NCBI GenBank assembly: GCA_019639155.1
Contig: JAHBSJ010000014.1
Span: forward strand, 21,741 to 85,740
Length of the DNA: 64,000 nt
Origin: Acidobacteriota bacterium
Lineage (GTDB): Bacteria; Acidobacteriota; Blastocatellia; Pyrinomonadales; Pyrinomonadaceae
Direction: 5' to 3'
Below the pieces are notes generated by a model. The model was not told where the DNA came from. It saw only the letters and a list, made by a program, of their open reading frames with translations, and did not search any database. The position numbers and the translations under genes were made by a program. This document shows, piece after piece, positions 55,308 through 63,034 of the stretch. Within the stretch, counting starts at the first letter, position 1, and every line of letters starts with the position of its first letter.

Positions 55308-56195
55308 ATGCATATTGAAACACTGAAAATATTCTGCGACCTGGTCGATCTTGAGAGTTTTTCGCTTGCGGCGGAACGCAATTTCATCACGCAATCTGCA
55401 GTCAGCCAGCAGGTGAAATCGCTTGAGGATCGCTACAAACGCCGCCTGCTCGAACGGCTGCGGGGACGCCGCGAGGTGAAATTGACGCCGGCCGGTGAGG
55501 TGTTTTACCGCGAATCTAAAAATGTCCTCGAGGCATATTTTCAGCTCGAAGAAAGCCTCCGCGGCGTGGTCGGCAAGATCGGCGGCACCGTAAAAGTGGC
55601 GACGGTTTACAGCGTAGGGCTGCACGAACTGCCGTCAAAAGTACGCGAATTCATGACCAAATTTCCGGCGGCAAAGATCGACCTGGAATACTCTCGCACT
55701 ACACGCGTCGTCCGCGACGTATTGAACGGCACGGTCGAACTCGGCATACTCGCTTTTCCGGAACCGAAACGCGGCCTGACCATCGTACCGATGCCGGACA
55801 ATCGTCTGGTGCTCATAACTCCGCCGGAGCATAAATTCGCGAACCGCAAAAAGGTAAAGGTAACGGACCTGGACGGCGAGGAATTCGTCCTTTTCGAACG
55901 CGACGTGCCCACGCGAAAGGCGATGGACCGCATTTTTCGTGCGAATGGCATCGACGTGAAAAAAGTCGCGGAGTTCGACAATATCGAAACTATAAAACGA
56001 GCTGTCGAGGTAGGGTTTGGAATGGCGATCGTCCCGGAACCCGCGGTCGCAGAAGCGAAAAAGGCTGGCACGCTCGCCGTCATCGAGCTTGCGGAAAAAT
56101 ATTGGGTCCGCAGCGTCGGCGTCATCCATCGCAGCGACCGCCAGTTGTCGCTTGCCGCAAGAAAATTCGTTGACCTTCTCTCGCGCACGGGCTGA
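55308..56195 (+). CDS. LysR-family transcriptional regulator
   Basis: 295 residues. The N-terminal winged helix-turn-helix (MHIETLKIFCDLVDLESFSL, then AVSQQVKSLEDRYKRRLLER) is followed by a periplasmic-binding-protein-like effector domain (GTVKVATVYSVGLHELPSKV, GFGMAIVPEPAV). The effector domain resembles CysL/CbbR-type members. Divergence from sdhC with a palindrome between suggests that it controls the sdh operon and itself; the effector is unknown. Confidence 0.92.
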   Translation: MHIETLKIFCDLVDLESFSLAAERNFITQSAVSQQVKSLEDRYKRRLLERLRGRREVKLTPAGEVFYRESKNVLEAYFQLEESLRGVVGKIGGTVKVATVYSVGLHELPSKVREFMTKFPAAKIDLEYSRTTRVVRDVLNGTVELGILAFPEPKRGLTIVPMPDNRLVLITPPEHKFANRKKVKVTDLDGEEFVLFERDVPTRKAMDRIFRANGIDVKKVAEFDNIETIKRAVEVGFGMAIVPEPAVAEAKKAGTLAVIELAEKYWVRSVGVIHRSDRQLSLAARKFVDLLSRTG

Positions 56196-56242
56196 TCCTC
56201 GCTGTCGCTGGAAAATTCCCTCTCTTTTTCCCGATTAGATCT

Positions 56243-56557
56243 TCAACGCCCGTCCGCCTTCACACCACCCCAAGACCTGTAAGCCACCGAACTTAGATAC
56301 GTCGATATGCCCGCAAACGAGGTCGAACCCCAAACAGAGAACATCTTTCCGGCCCTGTCATGGCCATAGTTGATCTGCTGGCCGTAGGGGTCTTTGAGAG
56401 ATTTTAGTTGGCCGGCGAGGTGGTATGTGTATTCGAGGCGAAAGCTGTTGTCAGGCAGAGGAGCGTTTGCCAGAGTGTCCGTGAACGAACGCGTCTCTGC
56501 CGTCAGCCGCGAAAGCTCGTCGTATTCGTAGGTCTGTGTCCCCAAACCGTCGGTCAT
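56243..56557 (-). pseudogene. Rhs core fragment without a tip
   Basis: About 104 codons of YD-repeat core: TDGLGTQTYEYDELSRLTAE, GQLKSLKDPYGQQINYGHDR. It aligns with residues ~25-125 of the 57095-59284 gene, then stops where that gene continues. Sequence upstream of the ATG diverges at once. It is a remnant of an older Rhs copy, probably not functional. Confidence 0.8.
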
Positions 56558-56594
56558 CGAAATCTCAGAAAAACTAATTGGAAGCTTGATGAGT

Positions 56595-56638
56595 GGTGCT
56601 TCCCAGTCCCGTAAAAAAACTGCTGACGTGGGAGCACC
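56595..56638 (-). terminator. Hairpin after the 56642 gene
   Basis: Arms GGTGCTTCCCA and TGGGAGCACC pair with one bulge around a 23-base loop, directly past the stop. On the minus strand a run of seven T lies in the loop, so ordinary intrinsic termination is uncertain. Confidence 0.4.
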
Positions 56639-56641
56639 TGA

Positions 56642-57079
56642 TTAAAGTTCAATCGGAGTTTCAACTTGGGTGCCATTGACCATTTTAATTCTGACAAGTT
56701 TTTCTGCTCCCGTATCGATATTAAAGGAATATATTGCCCTATTGGTGTCTGGCACTTTTTCTACTTCGTAAACCGTAAACTCCCGGGCGTCTTTTTCGTT
56801 ATCGAAGACCAAAACGATGATCGATTTCTTTTCACAGTATCTTTGTCTGATATATCGAGCCATCAAGATCAGGTTCTCATCGGTCTGAAATTTCGGCTTG
56901 ATTGCAGTTCGAATTCCAATACTCTCAGTGCTGGATTCCGAAACAACTTTCATCTTTGGCCTTTTCATATCTTTAACGTCGCACTTTGGATGTTTTTGCC
57001 CGAACGCGGAGAACGAAAGAAAGACCGAAATGGCGAGAAGAATCAATCCTATAGTGGATTTTGCGCTAATAGCTTTCAT
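56642..57079 (-). CDS. Secreted protein behind the first Rhs tip, candidate immunity protein
   Basis: 145 residues. Signal peptide (STIGLILLAISVFLSFSAFG), then a small globular domain with two Cys. AAGGAGG stands 6 bases before the ATG, so it is well translated. It lies 15 bases downstream of an Rhs gene with a zincin-like tip. Position suggests an immunity role acting in the periplasm; this is inference, and no family was recognised. Confidence 0.6.
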   Translation of the reverse strand: MKAISAKSTIGLILLAISVFLSFSAFGQKHPKCDVKDMKRPKMKVVSESSTESIGIRTAIKPKFQTDENLILMARYIRQRYCEKKSIIVLVFDNEKDAREFTVYEVEKVPDTNRAIYSFNIDTGAEKLVRIKMVNGTQVETPIEL

Positions 57080-57094
57080 GAATTCCTCCTTGTC

Positions 57095-59284
57095 TCATTT
57101 AACACAATCGTTTTCTCGCAATGCCGCGGATATGCCCATACTCGCTTCTCCGTGGCTCGCTGCTATTTTGCCGGTTAGTTTAGTATAAAGATCGGCGTCG
57201 CCCAGTCCGGACAATGAGTGAAGAGCCTCGTGTAAAATTGTCGATTCAGTAAGTCCGGTTCGTCCTCTATAAATTCCGAACCATCCTCTGTCCGGCCGAA
57301 AATACACATCACTTCGTTCGGCAACAGTACCACCTCCTACTCCAAATGGCTGAGTTCCTGTCGCCGCACGAGTTCCACGATTGTTTCGAAAGTAAACGTT
57401 CATTTGTATATCTCTAAATTCCTGTCTCTGTTTCTCCGTTGAACCTGGTGCCCAAGATCCCTCGTTGATAATCCCGGCCGCAGAGATCGAGATCGTGGAC
57501 GTTGTGCCGTCATAGGCTTGTTGAAGATTTATAGCTTCTATGACCTCCTCAGCGGTATATCCAGCCGCTTTCAGAAAATCTTTGCATTTTGAAGAAATAT
57601 TGGCGAATCGCTCTATCAGTTTCCGTCGTTTTTCATCATATCTCCTTTGATCTTTTTCCTTCAGCCTTTCTTTGGTTCCCACCTGCAGATGCGCCACAGA
57701 TATAACCCAATCACCTTCATATCGCATCACCATTGCCATTCTGGGATCTTCCCAACGATTCGGATTCGGGCCTTCGACGATCCTTGGAATAACCATCTGG
57801 CCTACACGAACATCGACCGGGAGTCCCATATGCGTCAATCCACCGGCATTGGCCATGCTTTGCAGGACGTTCCAGGGCACTGACACGCCGTCAAGCGTGG
57901 CACGGACCGCTTGGCCGTTGACGAACATCGGCGAATCGCCGTCGAACGGCGGTATCGGAATGGGTGGCGGCTCCGGTGGTGGCTCAGGTTCTACGTAGGG
58001 TGTTTTGAGACCGGCGTTGTTGCCCATCGGGTCCAACTCGGCAGGGCCGTCTTCAAGACCGGCGTCGTCTTGGATCGCATTACCCCACTGGTAGGTGCCC
58101 CGATGGCTCATCCCAGCCGCGTCGTGGTGGGAAAAAACAACCCATTTGTTTGGGTGCGAATGTCCTATTTGCGTTGCGATCTTTATACCGGCCGCATAAA
58201 CGAACGTCCGAAGCTTTGATCCTGTTTCGTGCGTCTCTGATATCACCTCACCGCCGAATACGGTCGAGCGAATATAATATGCATCCGGCCTTGTTATCCA
58301 TTCAAGCTCCGGCTCGGGGTCCTCGTTATACTCGTAAACTTTCTTTTTCCGCTTCAATTCGCGTCCGTCACCTGAATAGGTTCTCTCAATGTCGGTCTCG
58401 CCGAATGTGGTGCTACCAAGACCTCGGGTCATCAAACCCCTTGCGTCGTAAGTATAATCAGTGGCCCTCTCAGGTGCAGCCGATTGCAGGATGCGGCCGT
58501 CAGCGTCGTATTGAAAGCCCGCGATGCGATTATTCGTAAAGGTGTAATTCAGGTTATTTGACTCGCCTTGCCATGTGTCGGTCCCCCAATGCAAGTTGTT
58601 CCGCTGAGTCATGTTGTTAAAGGCATCATACGAGAAGCTCTGACGATATGGCAGATTCAGGTTCTGATCGGTGGTGACGGGAACACCGTTCGCCTCAGTG
58701 CTGGATAGTCCTTCCTTGACACGGCCGGCAAAATCATAAGTCTGAAGCCGGTCGAATTTTCCCTGTAAAGCATCATCGATGTGCTTTAGTCTGCCATCAT
58801 TATAATATTGGTACGACTTTTCCATTATCGGGTCGTCGCCCGGTTTCTGGAGATCAAATGTGGCGGGTCTTAACGTACTGTCATAGGTAGAATCGGCGAT
58901 AACGCCGTTCCCATATTCCAAGTGCTTTAAGCCTCCCCATGCACGATACTGAGCGTTGGTTGCATATGACGAAACGCCACCGTGCGGCGTTCCGGCGACC
59001 GAGACGATCCTAGCGGCCTTGTCGTGCGTGTAGCTGATCTGCTTGCCCCAAGGGTCTGTGTACGATCTTAGCTGTCCACCGATCTCGTAGGTGTAGGTTA
59101 GAGTGAACAGGCCGCCCGAAGGCTCGTCGGGTAGTGTGTCTGAAAAATCTCGAGATTCCGCCGTCAGCCGCGAAAGCTCGTCGTATTCGTAAGTCTGCGT
59201 CCCCAAACCGTCGGTCATCTCTGTGCGGTTGCCGAGGTTGTCATATTGCATCTCGACAGCGGCTGTTTGTGTAACACCGGTCAT
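57095..59284 (-). CDS. Rhs-core protein with HExxH (zincin-like) C-terminal tip
   Basis: 729 residues. YD-repeat core (~1-400: NRTEMTDGLGTQTYEYDELS, LGSTTFGETDIERTYSGDGR) lacking an N-terminal signal or the first part of a full Rhs. A Pro-rich linker and the conserved MFVNGQAVRATLDG block follow. The tip (~500-729) has a helical part with SSKCKDFLKAAG and the zinc motif HEALH (685-689) with later Asp. A metallopeptidase toxin is inferred. It starts 3 bases after the small gene upstream, with no secretion signal, so it may be a displaced cassette. Confidence 0.82.
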   Translation of the reverse strand: MTGVTQTAAVEMQYDNLGNRTEMTDGLGTQTYEYDELSRLTAESRDFSDTLPDEPSGGLFTLTYTYEIGGQLRSYTDPWGKQISYTHDKAARIVSVAGTPHGGVSSYATNAQYRAWGGLKHLEYGNGVIADSTYDSTLRPATFDLQKPGDDPIMEKSYQYYNDGRLKHIDDALQGKFDRLQTYDFAGRVKEGLSSTEANGVPVTTDQNLNLPYRQSFSYDAFNNMTQRNNLHWGTDTWQGESNNLNYTFTNNRIAGFQYDADGRILQSAAPERATDYTYDARGLMTRGLGSTTFGETDIERTYSGDGRELKRKKKVYEYNEDPEPELEWITRPDAYYIRSTVFGGEVISETHETGSKLRTFVYAAGIKIATQIGHSHPNKWVVFSHHDAAGMSHRGTYQWGNAIQDDAGLEDGPAELDPMGNNAGLKTPYVEPEPPPEPPPIPIPPFDGDSPMFVNGQAVRATLDGVSVPWNVLQSMANAGGLTHMGLPVDVRVGQMVIPRIVEGPNPNRWEDPRMAMVMRYEGDWVISVAHLQVGTKERLKEKDQRRYDEKRRKLIERFANISSKCKDFLKAAGYTAEEVIEAINLQQAYDGTTSTISISAAGIINEGSWAPGSTEKQRQEFRDIQMNVYFRNNRGTRAATGTQPFGVGGGTVAERSDVYFRPDRGWFGIYRGRTGLTESTILHEALHSLSGLGDADLYTKLTGKIAASHGEASMGISAALRENDCVK

Positions 59285-59287
59285 CTG

Positions 59288-59686
59288 CTACTTCATTAAA
59301 AGCCAGGCCGCGAGATAAAAAGCCGCGTAGCTCCCTATTTCGTAGCCCCAGCACCAAATTCGTCTGATCGATTTCTGCTTTTCACATTCATTTGCATACG
59401 TTGCTAGAATTTCCTTTAATCGCCCCCTACTTACAAGTGCCCGAGTATTCAGAGCCTCAATAATGATAGCCGCTGCGATGGCGACTGCTATGACATAGAG
59501 AAAAGAGAACTCTAATTGAAATCCAAAGAAGCTCTTTAGTAGAGCCAGAATAGAAATCAAATTCAAAATCTGAAGCACAGATACCACGAGAACGGCGGTA
59601 TGTGTCGGATCAAAATCCCGAAAAATGTTTGCGTGCTGTTCGTACGTTCGGAAAAAGAAATACCTGTAAGCCGAGAGCAAGCTCAT
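59288..59686 (-). CDS. Membrane protein behind the second Rhs tip, candidate immunity protein
   Basis: 132 residues with about three hydrophobic segments (AVLVVSVLQILNLISILALL, FLYVIAVAIAAAIIIEAL, YEIGSYAAFYLAAWLL). It is AT-rich and of unknown family. It lies 40 bases downstream of the Rhs fragment ending at 59727. An immunity role is inferred from position only. Confidence 0.55.
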   Translation of the reverse strand: MSLLSAYRYFFFRTYEQHANIFRDFDPTHTAVLVVSVLQILNLISILALLKSFFGFQLEFSFLYVIAVAIAAAIIIEALNTRALVSRGRLKEILATYANECEKQKSIRRIWCWGYEIGSYAAFYLAAWLLMK

Positions 59687-59726
59687 ATTCTTTAGTTTGA
59701 AAGCAAAAGTCTCTTTTAAGAGCTCC

Positions 59727-60851
59727 TCACCTAATCCCGTACCTAAGGCCGCTAGGAGAGTGACACGATGAGGTGCTCAAACTTCTTTCATAGGGTCTAG
59801 GAATTGACGAAGAGAACTGATACCCGAAATAACCACCCGCAGCAAGCGCTCCGGGAGCTCCACCTCTTACACCAATCACCGCCATGGTGGTGTCTACCAT
59901 CGCCTCTTCTGGCGGCGTAGTCCCTGTCACTAACCCTAACCCAGTTATTGCAACACCTACGTAAAACAAGCGTCGAGCCAACGTATTTCCAAACTCCGCA
60001 CGTTTTATAACAATTGATCGTGGTCCCGTGTACTGATTAGGCCCCCGCCCAGACAGTCCATAATTCCATTTATTCGTCCCTCTCCAAAATTCACCTGAGA
60101 CATTTCCATGCTGTAGAGCGCTGCCTAATGTGCCGCAGTTAGAGTTTGCCTGGTTAAGGTTCCTTATTGCAATTTGAATTTCGCTTGCGGAAGGTTGGGG
60201 CAAACGACCGAAATCGACCCATTTTCCGAATTTATTCCCCGTGACGAAACTCCGATTATCAATGGTCGGAATGTCAATATTTACCACCTGCACAGAAAAT
60301 TCCCCAATATCAATAGCGCGGCAAACCCCGTTAGAATCTCTGATACCAGCTATTTTTGAGCCGTCGGCTGTTATGATTTCGCACGGTTCCGTCGCGTCAC
60401 TTTGGGTCCCGGCGAAAAAATAGATTGTGAAGCTAGAAAGCGCTTGCAAACGGCGCTCTCGTTCAGACATCCACGACCAACTGCCATCACCAGAATAATA
60501 GGCACCTATTGGAATGTAACCCTCAAATCCATCGGCCCACGAATCCCAGCGTTCCCACCCGTTTGCTGTGCGTCGCGGCCCGCAGTCGTTGTTTGGGCAG
60601 ACGGCGGAGGCTCCGACGTAGAGCAGGCTCATTCCCGAGCTGTAGCTGATGCGGGCGCCGTCAAGCGTCATGGAAAGTCGCTGGCCGTTCACATAAATCG
60701 TGCTGTTGTCGTCGATACCAAATATGCCCGACGAGCCGCAGCCGATGCACCCCTCGCCGCCGCCGGGCGTCATTGACGGATATGGATTCTCGATACCTAT
60801 GCTCTGGCCCAACGCATCGAATTCAGCGGCAGATGTTTCTATGCCCCTCAT
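59727..60851 (-). CDS. Displaced Rhs tip, unrecognised C-terminal domain
   Basis: 374 residues from ATG 60851. It begins inside the core (RGIETSAAEFDALGQSIG), passes the conserved junction (CIGCGSSGIFGIDDNSTIYV, then ISYSSGMSLLYVGASAVCPN) and changes to a unique, AT-richer tip. The tip has NKWNYGLSGRGPNQYTG and a hydrophobic hairpin (RLFYVGVAITGLGLV, GGAPGALAAGGYFG). The toxin activity is unknown; membrane action is possible. The small membrane gene follows. Confidence 0.7.
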   Translation of the reverse strand: MRGIETSAAEFDALGQSIGIENPYPSMTPGGGEGCIGCGSSGIFGIDDNSTIYVNGQRLSMTLDGARISYSSGMSLLYVGASAVCPNNDCGPRRTANGWERWDSWADGFEGYIPIGAYYSGDGSWSWMSERERRLQALSSFTIYFFAGTQSDATEPCEIITADGSKIAGIRDSNGVCRAIDIGEFSVQVVNIDIPTIDNRSFVTGNKFGKWVDFGRLPQPSASEIQIAIRNLNQANSNCGTLGSALQHGNVSGEFWRGTNKWNYGLSGRGPNQYTGPRSIVIKRAEFGNTLARRLFYVGVAITGLGLVTGTTPPEEAMVDTTMAVIGVRGGAPGALAAGGYFGYQFSSSIPRPYERSLSTSSCHSPSGLRYGIR

Positions 60852-60968
60852 GTCTGGCAATAATAGTTATTGATATGAGTCGAAAAGTCCGACAAGCCAG
60901 CATACATCTTAATAAATATTCTACCCCCGCATTACCTGTAACGTGGATAGAAAAATCGCGTCTTGGCC

Positions 60969-61325
60969 TCATTTCGTATTTTCGCGGTGTTCCACTGCAA
61001 TCCAAACAAGTCTGATCGCTACGGCATGATAAATCCATGTGGCAAGCAGTCCCGCAACGAATGCAGCGCTAGCGCTGAAACATCCGTCGCAAGATGATGC
61101 AGTTGGGAACATATTAACCAATAGAAAATAGGGCCAATAGAGTAAAAAAAGGTACGGTGCGACAAAGTGTCCTTGCGCTGACGTGAGTTGCCCCGGACTC
61201 AGGATTTCCGGAAGAAAATGGTCATTAATCAGCACAAGTACAAAAAGACCAAGCAATGGTGTGAATAGTGCAAACACAGCACAAAAAATGGCACGCTTTT
61301 TTCGAACGAAATGACTTAATCGCAT
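60969..61325 (-). CDS. Membrane protein overlapping the third Rhs tip, candidate immunity protein
   Basis: 118 residues with about three hydrophobic segments (FCAVFALFTPLLGLFVLVLI, APYLFLLYWPYFLLVNMF, FVAGLLATWIYHAVAI). The ATG overlaps the end of the upstream tip gene by 10 bases, and an AAGGA site precedes it. The coupling supports a toxin-immunity pair; the family is unknown. Confidence 0.65.
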   Translation of the reverse strand: MRLSHFVRKKRAIFCAVFALFTPLLGLFVLVLINDHFLPEILSPGQLTSAQGHFVAPYLFLLYWPYFLLVNMFPTASSCDGCFSASAAFVAGLLATWIYHAVAIRLVWIAVEHRENTK

Positions 61326-62578
61326 ATCCTTGTCCTAATAGTATCGCCAATTTCGGAAAGCTTGGTTGGATCTTTGACGAGCTCTTGCCCAATGGCATAT
61401 GCCTCTTTAGAAAGTTCAAAGTCACCCGCATTAAAATAGTCGCTATATTGGTGAATTGTCGCGATTGTCGATTTTGAATTTATTCCCAAACTGAGAAAAG
61501 CCGCGAAATGATGAGTTTGATCTTTATTCTCGCCCTCATCCTTTTCCCGGAATTTGTCCTTAAATCCTCTTTGGCCTAACTGTACACCAGCGGCCTTTCG
61601 TTTGGGGAGATTACGTTCAGATCCAGCGGGACTTAGGGCTATTGCATCCCTCCATCCTTTGATTGATCTTCCTACATAATGTGAACTAAATGTGGTCTCA
61701 AAAGTTCTGAGAGAATTGCTATCGAGCGGCATGCTTCCCCATTCTTTGAGAATCACCTTGACAACTTCTTCAGCAAGAGCCGCCATTATCCTGCAGGGAT
61801 CGTCGGCCGCAACAGGCAATTCATCGGCACCTATTTGGCGTTGCTGCCTCTTTGGCACGAAAAGGTAAGTGGGTCGCGTTCTCGCCTCACCCTCTAAAAT
61901 ACGGGGAACACGAAGAACGCCGAAATGCCGAAGAACCAATGGATCGACGCCAACAATAGCCAAAGGGATAAACTTCCACGGGCTGTAATCTCCCTTCACT
62001 ACTTTTCCATCTTCGTTATGCTTGTCGCCGACGATCGCTTTCAAAGACAAAAGATTCTGACACGACATAATCTGGTTAGTAGTGGTGTCTCGACACCTCA
62101 TTTTGAGGCCATTTACATATATCTGACTGTTGTCATCTACTCCCATGATGCCATTCGAGCCGCAGCCGATGCAGCCTTCGCCGGGGAAGGGCGGCGGGAG
62201 TTCGGGATACGGGTCCCAAAGCCCGACGCTCTGGCCCGCAGGGTCGAATTCAGCCGCGTCGCTCTCCAAGCCCTCGACGCCCGTCGCGTTGCCGTTCTCG
62301 ATGGTCATTCGACGGCTCATACCTGCGGGATCATAGTGCTCGAATCTCAACATCTCGACCGGCGAGCCTTGTTCGGGATGAACCAGAGCCTGCCACGCTA
62401 TTGTCTGTCCGCCAGCAAATACATAGCTTTTCAGCTTCTTGCCCGAATTGTTGACCTCGCTTAACACCGCACCGCCCAGTACCGTCGATCGCACATAATA
62501 CTGCAACGGTCTGTCAACCCAATGATACCCCCAGCTTTCCTCTAGCGGAAGATAGTCCTTCTGAAGCCTTTTTAACAT
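61316..62578 (-). CDS. Displaced Rhs tip with His-rich C-terminal motif
   Basis: 420 residues. The frame starts inside the core at SDGR-MLKRLQKDY, aligning with YSGDGRELKRK of the 57095-59284 gene. Core and linker (STVLGGAVLSEVNNSGKK, CIGCGSNGIMGVDDNSQIYV) precede a unique tip. Near the end DQTHHFAAFLSLGIN and ELSKEAYAIGQELVKDP stand out; I cannot name the fold. The core start has no signal, consistent with a silent cassette. The downstream membrane gene overlaps it. Confidence 0.7.
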   Translation of the reverse strand: MLKRLQKDYLPLEESWGYHWVDRPLQYYVRSTVLGGAVLSEVNNSGKKLKSYVFAGGQTIAWQALVHPEQGSPVEMLRFEHYDPAGMSRRMTIENGNATGVEGLESDAAEFDPAGQSVGLWDPYPELPPPFPGEGCIGCGSNGIMGVDDNSQIYVNGLKMRCRDTTTNQIMSCQNLLSLKAIVGDKHNEDGKVVKGDYSPWKFIPLAIVGVDPLVLRHFGVLRVPRILEGEARTRPTYLFVPKRQQRQIGADELPVAADDPCRIMAALAEEVVKVILKEWGSMPLDSNSLRTFETTFSSHYVGRSIKGWRDAIALSPAGSERNLPKRKAAGVQLGQRGFKDKFREKDEGENKDQTHHFAAFLSLGINSKSTIATIHQYSDYFNAGDFELSKEAYAIGQELVKDPTKLSEIGDTIRTRICD

Positions 62579-62611
62579 TCGTCCGTCACTATTATTTTTT
62601 ATCTTTTCAGC

Positions 62612-63034
62612 CTAGTTGCCATTTTTCATCTGTCTCTTAATAGACAAGAAAATGATGTTAACGAACAAGAGAGTAGCCACCGACAACTCCGCGATCAAAA
62701 GATCGTTGATCGCCTGGTGATGGTAAAAGACCCTTACATAACTCTCATGAAACAATTGAAAATAACAAAAAATAATGTAGGCAAAGGCGGCCAAGCGGAG
62801 CAGGAATGAAAATAACCCTATGTTAATAAAGCTCGCAACCAGGAGAATAAGATAGGCCAACAGGATTGTTGAATAAGCGCGAAAATTGTAGATATTCAGA
62901 CTATCGCGAAATTCATAGCCTAATATCGCGGACGAGCCAAAATGAAGCCCCCGATAGAATCCAGTAAGACCTGCGATACTAATCAAAACTGCCGCGGTCG
63001 AACAAATTGTAAAATACTTCAAGACGTTGTTCAC
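62612..63034 (-). CDS. Membrane protein coupled to the fourth Rhs tip, candidate immunity protein
   Basis: 140 residues from GTG 63034, chosen because GGAGG lies 5 bases upstream and the GTG overlaps the toxin stop (ATGTGA); a TTG at 63055 is a weaker choice. Four hydrophobic segments (AVLISIAGLTGFY, YSTILLAYLILLVASFINIG, FLLRLAAFAYIIFCYFQLF, VATLLFVNIIFL). No family was recognised. Tight coupling to the tip gene supports an immunity role. Confidence 0.65.
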   Translation of the reverse strand: MNNVLKYFTICSTAAVLISIAGLTGFYRGLHFGSSAILGYEFRDSLNIYNFRAYSTILLAYLILLVASFINIGLFSFLLRLAAFAYIIFCYFQLFHESYVRVFYHHQAINDLLIAELSVATLLFVNIIFLSIKRQMKNGN

